Source: Cololabis saira (lineage: Eukaryota; Chordata; Actinopteri; Beloniformes; Belonidae). From it: DNA of 64,000 nt. Both the position numbers and the translations under genes were made by a program. Shown here piece after piece: positions 1 to 10,700 of this stretch (positions are counted from its first letter, which is position 1; every line of letters starts with the position of its first letter). The stretch spans positions 18,947,017 through 19,011,016 of the forward strand of contig NC_084587.1 in the NCBI RefSeq assembly GCF_033807715.1, written 5' to 3'. The notes under the pieces were generated by a model, which ran no database searches, was not told the DNA's origin, and saw only the letters and a list, made by a program, of their open reading frames with translations.

Positions 1-599
1 GTCAAGTCTTTGTGTTGTGTACTGAAAATCCATCAAATCACACTGTGAACCACCTAATATGCAGATTATTGACTTTGCAAAAGATTTTTTTTTCCTTAAA
101 AAGATGCACTTGCAAGTTTACCTCATTTAATGGGGTTAATTCCTCCCTGCATGTGAGTTCTGCTGTTTTTGTAATCGTAAGATTCGTGCAAATGTTACGA
201 AAAACAATCATGATGATTGACTAAAGCGCCAAACCTCTCATAGCTCCTCAGATGCTGTTTACTTGACCACATATGGGGATCTCAAACACAATGCATCACC
301 TATAAAACCCCATAATCAGACTTTAGGTAATTTAGTTCAGACATTTTAAAGTCTGTTTGTTTGTCTGGCTCCTCCCCCTCCGTGTGGCTCCTCCCCCTTC
401 TCCCCCCACCATTTTTTTTCTTTTTCCTTTTTTTTGCATCGGTCCAGTCACACCCCCCTCCCTCTCCACGCTAATGTGCCGCTCCAGCGTTGTCTGTACT
501 TGCAGCTGTAGGCTCACTGTTGCTGCTCCAACCAACCATCCATCCTGCACCTCGGTGTCTCCAAGCTGAGGTGCTGCTACTCCAAAAAAAAAAACACCG
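1..599. other. Upstream intergenic sequence, no gene seen
   Basis: AT-rich sequence followed by a pyrimidine-rich tract (about 355-475). A TATAAAA string occurs at 301-307, but no open frame with recognisable coding content follows it. The short open frames here are low-complexity translations of the C/T tract. Confidence 0.5.
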
Positions 600-1214
600 G
601 CGCCCGCGTGTTTGTGTGCGTTTGAGTGTGTACTAACAAAACCCCCCCGAGCATTCAACTCCCGGATCTGCTCATACGTACCTTTTTCCGCCTTCAGGTA
701 CCAACTCCGGCAAAAACTACCTGTAGAGGAAGTCGTGGGGGGGAAAGTACATTTTTCTGAAGCCGAAAACGACGGCGAGAACCGGCGTGTGCGGAACGGC
801 TCCTCGGCGGTGACGTCACGGCCGCCGTTGGAATTCTTCTTCTTTGCGTTTTTTGGCGGCAGCCGTTGGAGTTTTTTCTTTTTTTTTTTTTTTTTCCGCC
901 TCGTTTTTGTTGGGAACCAGAAGGGGGCGGGGCTTGTTCCAACGCTTCTTCAACGCTCGGCTTCAGTCCGCAAAGACCGACACAACAGACGTTGTGTCTT
1001 TTTGTGCGTGAGCCACAACTCTATCCCAATTCCCACCCCCTCCCAACCCCACACCACCATTACCCGGTTCGCCTTAAAGCACCTTTTAAAGCCGGTTGCG
1101 GTGCTCGATCTGCAACCGAAAGCCGTCCCTGGAGGAGTGTTTTTTTGAGTGGCAGAAGGAGGAAGAGAAACCGAGATTGAAAGTAGCGGGAACGTGGAAG
1201 GACGCGGAGAGCTG
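600..1214 (+). promoter_or_regulatory. atf7ip: atf7ip promoter region and probable non-coding first exon
   Basis: This stretch is clearly richer in CpG than the AT-rich DNA on either side. It contains a perfect CRE palindrome TGACGTCA at 811-818 and a GC box GGGGGCGGGG at 923-932, and it ends in a strong splice donor (GCTG|GTGAGT, exon end 1214). The first coding exon of atf7ip begins only at 22469 with 6 bases before its ATG, so at least one upstream non-coding exon is required and this is the best candidate in the window. The transcription start cannot be fixed from sequence. Inference: a TATA-less CpG-type promoter. RNA could instead start at another upstream exon. Confidence 0.55.
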
Positions 1215-1493
1215 GTGAGTGGCGGAACTGCAGGCAGCATGTTAGCCTCGCAGCTCTTTCACTAAGCCTGTACATGCATATATCTGAATATATAAATATA
1301 TATATTTTCTTAAAAGCTATATAATTAACCTGGGACTCAATTTGCAGACATGGATTGCTTTAGTTTTTTTTTTTTTCTCAAATGTGGGTTACCGTAAGCT
1401 TTATGCAATGTGTTCCTGGCAAGCGTAAGAAATGTAAGCTAGCACTTGTCATATTAGCTAAAAGTATAAAGTTGTGATTTAAAGCATCATATT

Positions 1494-2061
1494 TAGTGAT
1501 GCACCGAAATGAAAATTTGTGGCCGAAACCAAAACCGAAAATAATAATAAACACTTGGCCGAATACCGAACAATTCCGAACATGGTTCTTCAGCAGTTTT
1601 TCATTTATTTTGCCAATTTCTTCACCATTGCATAAATCAAATACATTTGATTTAGGCATGCTTTTCAAAGAAAAAAATCTTTTACAAAATTACAAGGTAG
1701 AAAATATTTATTGAACATAAAAAAATGATTTTTTTTAAATTTACCAGCATTATGTTGTTTTGGTTCCACCTCCTGGTGAATGTTAGGTAAAATTCCTATG
1801 GGTTTAGTTTTTGGTTGGCCAACGATTTATTACAGGAGCGGCCAGTCTATTAGGTAAAAGTCTTATGGGTTAGTTTTTGGTTGGCCAACGATTTATGTAG
1901 TGCGCAACGTTACGGGACGGAGCGGCCAGTCTATTTCCTTATTTTACAACGCTGTTATTAATTGTTCGTTTTTTTCCCCCACTTATTCCACCGAACACCA
2001 AAAGTTTTTTTGCCATTTTCGGCCGAACAATTTCGGTTACCGAACAATCGGTGCATCACTA
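1494..2061. mobile_element. Non-autonomous hAT element, 568 bp
   Basis: The ends are inverted copies: TAGTGATGCACCGA at 1494 and TCGGTGCATCACTA ending at 2061. This terminal repeat is typical of one hAT group in vertebrates. The element is flanked by ATATT on both sides (1489-1493 and 2062-2066), and the paralogous unit near 3616 shows a single ATATT, the empty site. The interior has no transposase frame. An imperfect internal tandem duplication of about 69 bp lies at 1785-1935, around the word TTTTTGGTTGGCCAACGATT. A 5-bp duplication is shorter than the 8 bp usual for hAT but is known in some subgroups. Confidence 0.75.
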
Positions 2062-2114
2062 ATATTAATACTTGTTTTTCCTCCACTCTCTTTATGTTTG
2101 AATGAGGGTTGTTA

Positions 2115-2616
2115 AGCCTGGGATATACTTGCTGTTGGTGCTTGCGTTCGCGTCCGTTCGCCTGCACCACCAACCGCAACGTTGCTCGCGTAGTACGCGA
2201 GGAGAGCGCGTCGTACCGGCGGTGACCGGTAGGGGGCAGTAAGCACAGCAACAGTTGGAAAAGTGATAAAATATTTAGTAGCAGCGGTAGTAGTAGCAGT
2301 AGCAGATTATAACGTCGACACGTCAGATGAACGCAGGATACGCGTGGCGGCCATGATGCGTACGCGTTCTGAACTGCAAGTATAAAGCTTGAGTTACGGT
2401 TCTGCGTCAAAACGACGCCGTGCCTATGGCGTGTGGTATGCGTCGACGCAGACCACACGCCGTCACTGACGTGCACCTCCCGAAAATTGTAACTACGCGT
2501 CGAGGCGACGCAGACCACGCACAGACCGAGAGGGCTGTGATTGGTTCGCTTGGAAGCAACGCATTTCCGGTTTGAAGCAGTCGTGAACTTTCAGCGCTCT
2601 TTTCTTCGTGTATGTG

Positions 2617-2655
<39 letters not shown>

Positions 2656-2978
2656 ACAATAGTTGTCCTTATCTCTTTGATTCACTGTGACCGGAAAAAG
2701 TCGCATAAACCATTCAGGAAAAGATTTATTACACGAATTAGCGGTCACGGGAGGTACTGCACCGCGGCGAAATGGAGTGACGGAGAAGTCCGAAGGGTTC
2801 GCGACGGCGTGTGCTGTGCGTTGGTTTGATGCAGAACCATAATTCAAGCTTTAGTAGCAGCGGTAGTTGCAGCATTAGTAGCAGTAGCAGATTATAATGT
2901 CGACGCGTCAAATGAACGCAGGATACGCGTGGCCGCCATGATGCGTACGCGTTCTGAACTGCAAGTATATCTCAGGTC
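2115..2978. mobile_element. Harbinger-type MITE, 864 bp, with a nested second element
   Basis: The terminal inverted repeats are imperfect: AGCCTGGGATATACTTGC at 2115, matched by the inverse GCAAGTATATCTCAGGTC ending at 2978. The flanks are TTA/TTA (2112-2114 and 2979-2981), the 3-bp duplication favoured by PIF/Harbinger transposases. The neighbouring tandem unit (3296-3302) has a single TTA at the same place. The interior is CpG-rich with no transposase. A second element (2385-2851) is nested in it. Confidence 0.75.
2385..2851. mobile_element. Nested MITE flanked by about 110-bp direct repeats
   Basis: The ends are inverted: AAGCTTGAGTTACGGTTC at 2385 and its counterpart (CCATAATTCAAGCTT) ending at 2851. 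It carries a T run at about 2619-2653. The sequence before it (about 2273-2384, starting TTTAGTAGCAGCGGTAG and ending CTGAACTGCAAGTAT) is repeated after it (2851-2968) with few differences. The host element's right end has therefore been duplicated around the insertion. No coding frame. Confidence 0.6.
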
Positions 2979-5900
2979 TTATAGGTAGCTTACGTTCTGA
3001 GTAAAGCTGAGGTTTTTATTTACGCTTTGAATGGAAGTATGGGTTACTTATTCTGAACATGGGGTGTATAGCATTTTTAATTAACCACAGACCCAATTTG
3101 TAGCCATGGATTGCATTAAAGTTTTTTTTTCTTTGTTTTTTCTCAAATGCGAGTTACCGTAAGCTTTATGACATGTTTCTAGCGAGCGTAAGAAATGTAA
3201 GCTAGCACTTGCCACATTAGCTAAAAGAATAAAGTCCTGATTTAATATTATATTAATACTTTTTTTTCTCCACACTGTGTATTTTTGAATGAGGGTTTTT
3301 ATAGGTAGCTAAAGTTCTGATTAAAGCTGAGGTTTTTATTTACTCTTTGAATGGAATTACTGCGGACACTAGCAGTAGTAACTTTTTTAGAAGAGTTCTT
3401 AAGTATGGATTACTTATTCTGAACATGGGGTGTGTAGCATTTTTTTATTAACCTGGGACCCAACTTGTAGCCATGGATTGCATTAAAGTTTTTTTTTTTT
3501 TTTTTTTCTCAAATGTGGGTTACCGTAAGCTTTATGACATGTGTTTCTAGCGAATGTAAGATATGTAAGCTAGCACTTGCCACATTAGCTAAAAGTATAA
3601 AGCTGTGATTCAAAGCATCATATTAATTTTTTCCCCCACCCTGTATGTTTTTAAAAGTAGCTTAAGTTCTGAGTAAAGCTGAGGGAAAGGTTTTTATTTA
3701 CGCTTTGAACGGAATTACTGCGGACACTAGCGGTAGTAACTTTTTTAGAAGAGTTCTTAACTATGGATAACTTATTTTGAAAATGGGGTGTATAGCATTT
3801 TTGTCATATAATTCTTCATTTTAAATGTATATTTGTAATATTTTAGCATTTAGCATTGTCAAAGCAAATTAGTAGGCAGTAGCCACACCATGATTATAGA
3901 TCGCCAATCCAAGCAAACTGGGCACGACATCATTGTTAAACCACTTTATTATTTTTTAAAATATTTGTTTAACCGCCCAAGATGTCGGTTTCAGTCCTAA
4001 AGTCAGTTTCTAAGCATGTTCAAGGTTTGCAATATCTGGCATTAAACATTGCAGTGGGACTTCTTTTTCTAATTTCGTCAAATTATTCCAGATGAACTGA
4101 TTTGGACGCTACTGCTAACATTGGTGGCATTCAGCCGTTACCGAGATGGACGGCTACTGTTTTGTTTTCCTTTTTTCCTTTTTTCCTTTACAATATGTGC
4201 GTGTAGCTATTATTTTTGTTTCTACATTCTGCTACTATAGTTAAAACTAACAGAATTAATGAACAGAAAGGAGAGGGGTAAATTATTGATATGATTAAAG
4301 ATAAGACTGTTCAGACTGCAATTGATACCAGATGTTTCCGACTTTATTATATGCTGCAATTTCATCCTTTTTCTGTACATCCATCGTGCTGTGTTCACAT
4401 GGCACTCTAATGTGTCCTACCTGTCGGTGTGTTACACCCTGGACATGTTGCTTTTATGTGCATCCACACCTAAGAGAACAGGAGAACTAAATCTTATACT
4501 GTAGGTGCATTTGTCCACATTTTAACATCTAAGCCTGTTAAGTGTATATATAGTGAGTATGTGTTTTAAAGTCTTGTTGCTAAAACAAGCAGGAAGTTCA
4601 TCCAAGCTCATCCAGCGCAGATGTGTCAGTTTGGGGGAGGGGAACATCGAAAGACTGATTTGTCTTGGATGGAAGTCAAACATGTAACACAAGTGGGCTA
4701 AAATGGAGAATGTTTTTGACCTGTGCTAATCCCCCCCTACTGGTCTGAAGTGGTACAGCCCAGTAATTTTCCATGCAGCAGATTGTTCTAGAATGTGGGT
4801 GTGGCTTAATGTCAATGGCCAAACAAGGGTTGAGCAGTTCTTCCGTTTCTCTTATTCTATTGTTCAATGAAGTGTGACAATTTTTTTTTCCTAATATTTT
4901 TTCCAGTTGAACAGATGTACAGATAGTTGAACAGCTGAGTGAACAGCAGGGTCATGTGAAACAGTAGAGTCAAAAGTAAGCCACAGTCAAGAGAAAGTAT
5001 CAGTCTTCATTATTGAACTCTTTCATCGCTATGACGGTTAAAAAATGTTGGGTCTCAATGTTTTTTTTCCCGTTTTTTTCCTTCCTATTCAAAGTGGTGC
5101 AGCCTAGTTTTCTACTTTCCCTTCCCCCACATCTCTCGCTCGCAGCGCTCACATGGTGCTTGTACTTCATTGCACAATCTTTTTTTTTTTTTCCTGCAGA
5201 GGAGGAAGCAGCCTCTAAAAGGTCCCGCCCACAGTTTTCAGATTTTTTTTTTTGTGTATATAAAAAAGAGGATTATATTTTTTATAGTTAGTGTTATAAC
5301 TCCAACTGCTAACAGTTGAATAATTGATCGAAAACCTTTGTGCATCTAGATACTAAATTAGGATAACTTAACATGAAGTTTAGCTATTATAATTTACAGA
5401 GAGGATTACAGTGCTCTACAAGTGGAAAAAACAGAGTTTATTCGCACAGCCGTGACAACCCACTTGGTCCTTCCTACAGCTTTTTTGCTAAATGCAAGTT
5501 GTTGCTATTGGTCCATGAGGACCAAAGGCCCATAAAAGACCTTAGCATGTTTTTTTTAATGTAATTTTATTTGTCAGAGGTGAATTCAGCCACGTCCCTA
5601 ATATGCATATAAAAGTCAAATGTCCTATAGTTAACATGATCAAGAAGGTGTGCAGAGTTTTTCACTTGATCTCTGTTACTTTGACAGTAAAATGTGGGTA
5701 CATACTGAAAATTGTGTTGTGACCTTGAGAAATGTCGTTTTACCACCATACAATATTAAAATGACAATGATAACAAATAATAGATGCCCCATTTTATTGG
5801 GAGAGTATTTTCTCAAAAGGCCTAGTGACACATTCCATGTGGAGACTGAAGTCTGCTTGATTCTGTAACATTACTATTAACTGTTAATGTTAACTATTTT

Positions 5901-7387
5901 TGAACACTGCAGTTTTAAGCTCACATATATACATTAGCAAATTTACCACAATATAAGGAAAAATATTTTATTTAGTTTGCTTTATGATTTGAAAAAAAAA
6001 AAACCCAACCTCCTCAGTGTCTGCAATCTTGAAACAATGCCCAGTCCATGAGAACCGGTTTCAACCAGTCTCAGCCGGTTGCTTCTTCCTTTCAGTATGA
6101 AGATTAAATATGGTGGTTTTAGTTCGAACTCTGTATTGTTGTTCTTAATCATCACCTATTTTAGTTAGCACGTCATTCGCAAGACTTGTTAAAATAGTTT
6201 TGCCTTTCACACACTAACCATAACTAAATACGCCCTCTGACATCTAGGATCACTTTTAGCAAGACTCAGTCATAGCACATCTCACATTTCAAATGACTTA
6301 GATTAATCTAACAGTTACTAGTTGTGAACCAGGTATCTTGTCAGTATAAGAGGCTAGGATTTAGTTAATGACCTTGAGAAGATAAATGGTGGATATGATA
6401 TAGGCCTTAGGAAAGTAAGGTAACTGTTTCTTTCAAATGATTGATTGCTGATGGGTTCATGTGCTTCAATTACTAAATGTTATATTTGTCAATATCCAGT
6501 CATTTCAAAATTTAGTTGTAAAAATGTTCAAATATCAGACACTCTTTTAGTATGCATTCATGATTCTACTTTTTTTTGCAGGCTATTAGTAATGACTGCC
6601 ATCATAAAATTGTGTGTATTTTTTTAATTGCTTCAGCACAACAGAAGTCGTCTCTGTCATCAATGTCACACAATTCTGTTGAAACGGTTCAATTTGTGCT
6701 GCGCCACAATTTCTTTTTCCTTTCTAGTTTTAAAGTTAAAATCTAATACATTTTTATTTTTTTTTAGGAATATCAGCAAGATTTTGTCCTATTTAACAAC
6801 ATGGACCGTAATAGTACAGCCTGGGAAAAATTATGCAGTGCAGCAAGTGTACTGTACAGCTAACCATTCCAAGAACATCCAGCAAAATTGTACATTTTTG
6901 TTGTTAATTAAATTAGTATGCCTTCACCAAAAGCCTTTTTTTAAAGGTGATTAGAAATTATTTAAAAAGGTTTGACTTCCATTTCAGATTTTTAAATTCT
7001 GAACACATTTCCGTGTTTTCTCCTAAGAAACGAGAGTAGATTAATTTGTGTTTTATAATGCATTATGTCTGTATGGTATACATAAATTATTGGACCAGTT
7101 CATGTCATAGACTAATAGAAAATCCTGATCTGATTTAAAATTTTGTGCAGAGCATAGATAAACCTTTTTGAGGGATGATGAACAAATCTTTTTTCTCAGC
7201 AAAAGTAGCTGTCAAATAAAATGTTAAGTCTTATTGCACTTCCAGCAAAACGTCCTTTCTCTGGACTGTTTTGTGACTAACATAGTCATCCCTTCGATCA
7301 TTCCTCCTTAACGTGCCTCATAACTGTAGTATAAGAATGAATGGTCTCATTTACTGATGAGTTAAATTTTGGTTCAAACATCCATCC

Positions 7388-7670
7388 ATCCATTTTCTAT
7401 ACCCGCTTCATCCTTTGCAGCGTCACAGGGGTCTGTTGAAGCCTGTCCCCGCTAATTACAGGCGAGAGGCAGGGGTTCACCCTGGACAGGTCTCCAGTCT
7501 ATTGCAGGACCACATATATAGACGGACAACCAGGCATACTCACACTCACACCTACGGGCAATTTCAAATCATCAATTAACCTAATATGCATGTTTTTGGA
7601 CTGTGGGAGGAAGCCGGAGTAACCGGAGAGATCCCACGCAAGCACGGGGAGAACATGCAAACCACTCTGT
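7388..7670 (-). repeat. Fish SINE/LINE-tail type interspersed repeat
   Basis: It begins with (ATCC)n, followed by TTTTCTATACCCGCTTCATC, and ends with words complementary to TTTGCATGTTCTCCCCGTG. This is the conserved 3' portion shared by abundant teleost SINEs and LINEs. The ATCC run on the + strand implies that the element's 3' end is on the left, so the copy is on the minus strand. The same GTTTGCATGTTCTCCCCGTG word appears in the + strand SINE at 57082. Confidence 0.65.
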
Positions 7671-7713
7671 TAAAATATTCTTGTTGCATTTCTTTGTGAA
7701 ATAGAGGTTTTGT

Positions 7714-7716
<3 letters not shown>

Positions 7717-7757
<41 letters not shown>

Positions 7758-7761
7758 CGCG
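7717..7761. repeat. (AT)n microsatellite followed by (GC)n
   Basis: An uninterrupted AT dinucleotide run (7717-7752) passes directly into GCGCGCGCG (7753-7761). The alternating purine-pyrimidine run at the end is a Z-DNA-prone sequence. Confidence 0.95.
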
Positions 7762-10700
7762 TTTTATGGGTTGTACTGATCAAACATACAGAATTGTTGT
7801 GCTACGCAAGCATCAGCTGTGATTTTCTCTGCTCGTAAGTGATTGGAATGCTGCAAAAAGTTCTTTCAGTAAATGAAACTTTTTTTTCCACTAGCTAAGT
7901 AATTCAAACATGTAGTTCACCCATAAATGTATGGGTAACCTGCAGCAGTTATTTGTACTACTATAACTCTTCTGTGACCATGAGGCAGCCGTGTTGGTAC
8001 CAGAGTACCAATTGGTTTTAGGACAAATCAAGAATGCAATAGTTTTTTTTTTTTTTTTTTTTTTTTAATGGGAGGTAATAAGCCAGCATCTAAACGTTAT
8101 GTTTTGACAAGTTGGCAAGTGGTCAGGTGTTGGCCTTTGATTGATGTGTGAACAACCGTGAGGAAGAGAATCCCTCATATTTTACGACACCTAGCATTTG
8201 GTTCTGCATAGCGTTAATTTGCCCTAATGAGTTTGACTGTTGAAAAAGGGACATTTTTGATCTGCTGCGCTACCCATCTCGATTTGTAAACGCTGGTTTT
8301 GCATTCTGGTGTTGATGGGCGAAAGCATTAACAAAGAACGAAGTGGTAGCACACATTTGCATTTTTATGTTTTCCTCTCTTCTGCCACTGCGTATCCTTT
8401 TCTGATTCACAAAGCCCGGCGTTGCTAATTTAGTTTTTTCCAATATTGTGTTGCTATTGTTTAATATCGTACCAACCTACATGCTTAGAACATAAGATCC
8501 AGTTCAAAATAACAGTTGTATTTTCACCTATACATACAACGCAGCTTCCTGCCATGGCAGAATGGCACAGCATTTCCATTGCATAATCTTTGCATCAGAG
8601 ATGGACCTTCTAAGCCTCATGGATCAGACACACATCTAGAAAGGTTTAGGGTCTGAAAATGATCCACATGGCCTCCCCATTCAAGGGGCAGCACCAACGA
8701 TTACGTTTCAAATTGCCTTTGCTCACAGCTGGTTAGTGCTACGACAAATCAGAGCAATGAACAAGGTGGCTTATTCAAAGCAACGGAAACAAGTCAACCT
8801 GGAGTGTTGAATTAGTAAATTATACCTTTGTTGATTGCTGTTGGCAAAACAGCAAAGCATCTACCTTTGCAAAGGAAGAGTTAGAGTGCCCTTTTATTTT
8901 TCCAAGAAAAGGTCTGAATCTTTAATATTTTAATGATCTTAATCATTAACGCCAATTCAAACGACTGTTAATCCTCAACTGCAGCTATCTACACTTTTTA
9001 CATCCACAATATTTCGCTGCTCTGTCGTTGTTGTGTTAAGCCCACCAACAGACCCTCTGATTTGATTGGGTCGCCAAGACTTTTGTGCACATTTAATTAA
9101 CTCCAATGGATGGTAAAATTAAACGTACCTGCAAATTTAAATTTGCTTTCAGAAAACTGTCCCACCATTTCCATCATGTCGACAAGATGGAGACCACTGA
9201 GACATGTGAGGTGTTCATTGCTCTGCACATCTTTTTCTGACCTTTATAACTACATGACCAGGTACTTCTTTGTACTGCACGACTGTTTAATTATCATCAT
9301 GAATGCACTTAATACCATCAACAAAGAAATGCCATTCTCCATTTACCATGTCAAAACCAATGGGGGACATAGTGATTGGACACACTTCGCTCCGCATCAT
9401 TTACTGCCAGCGGTGCACCGCTTTCGCTTTTTATTTAGTCTTTTCCGTAAAATTAACGGATTTAGGACACATAGCCTCTCCTTAAAACAGTCCTCCACAG
9501 ATCCCTGCGTCGCCCAACTTGCACCGCCAGAATTTTTGGACAACGCGGACAGCAAAAAACCGCACTGGTAGATTTGTTCTTCCCTTTTGAATTTCCCACC
9601 GCTATTACTTCGTTTTCAAGTAGGGTAGAAAAATTGTTTGCTGCAATGTCTGTAAAACATTTATCAACTTCTTCTTGCATCAAATTTTCTTCATTTCCTC
9701 GTTGCTGTGGCTACGCTACATGCAGGAAGTAAACTAAATGAAACTTGACACCAAGAGGAACAGTGCTGCAAATAGGAACATACGTATTTTCCTACTATGT
9801 TCTGTGGTGTAATTACAGAACGACGCAATAACGCAGAAGCATAAACGCTAGTGGCTACGTACGGCCTGTGTGTAACCCGTCTGCTACGCAGAAGAAGCTG
9901 GGATGGTTGTTTCTGTTTGCTATTTGCATGCACTTGGATGGTAGCGATAAATTAAAAGAAATGACTCGTAATTGCAAAGGTCGCTGAGCAACGTCACCTC
10001 TTGCCTACCTCATCCTCGTCCAACCACCACTGGGTCAGAACCTAAATCACAGCTCCCAAAAATGTGTCTGTAAAGACATTTTTGGTAATGGAGACACGCA
10101 TCAAGGATTTACAATCTTCAAAAACTGCCCCAGACCCCTGGTTGTGGAAGCGGACTTGAAGCCAGACTCTAAATTTACCTCAACTTCATGTTGGAAAAAT
10201 AAACCTAATTTTTTTTTAAGAATTTCTTCCATTTTCCAAAGCAAAATAATGCTGAAAAAGCTAGATCAGCAATGAGAAAGTTTTTTTTTCTTCATTAGAC
10301 TGCAAGAGAGAAAAACAAATAAGTAGGCATGTGCTTTTGGAGTCACCATGAAAGGGAGTCCTTCAGCAGCCGAGCCAGCCATTTTGTGCTGTCGCATTTA
10401 CTCCCAGCAGTCACTGAGAGTGGGGGTGGGGAAAAGGTAATATGCTAGCTTGTTAAGCACTACCAAACGGTGAGGTCAGAAAGTTTTAGCTGCGTGCTGA
10501 CGGGTTTTCACAGAAACGGACCACGTTTGTGGTCATTTAAATGTTATGAGACCCGTGGCTACTTTTTGCTCATGTGTTGATGTGTCTTCTCAGCAAAGGG
10601 GACCAGCAGCTTACAGTGCTGTGTTCATCCTTGTTTAGGAGATAATTGTACGCCTTGCGAGAGAAATGCCACATATAGATAAAAAAAAATACACGATTGC

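Larger units (their letters stand above)
1310..3830 (+). repeat. Diverged tandem repeat array, unit about 365 bp
   Basis: The same succession of words recurs. One part is TACCGTAAGCTTTATG, then GTAAGCTAGCACTTG, then TTAGCTAAAA. The other is GGTAGCT, then AGTTCTGA, then AAAGCTGAGG, then TTTTTATTTAC. The first part occurs near 1390, 3155 and 3520, and the second near 2984, 3304 and 3658. The spacing between complete neighbouring units (3155 to 3520) is about 365 bp. The first unit is stretched by two insertions (1494-2061 and 2115-2978), and the last is truncated near 3800. No open frame is shared by the copies, so this is a local non-coding duplication in intron 1. Confidence 0.75.

Noticed and set aside
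811..818. CRE as proof of ATF7 autoregulation of atf7ip
   Set aside because: One TGACGTCA in a CpG promoter is common. The link to ATF7 would be speculation, so it is only noted as a site.
332..1275. Several overlapping open frames in the promoter region on both strands
   Set aside because: Low-complexity peptides from pyrimidine tracts and CpG-rich DNA. No domain and no consistent splicing into the gene.
9110..9571. 153-residue + strand open frame
   Set aside because: No recognisable motif, biased only by AT composition, overlapping open frames on both strands and no splice context.
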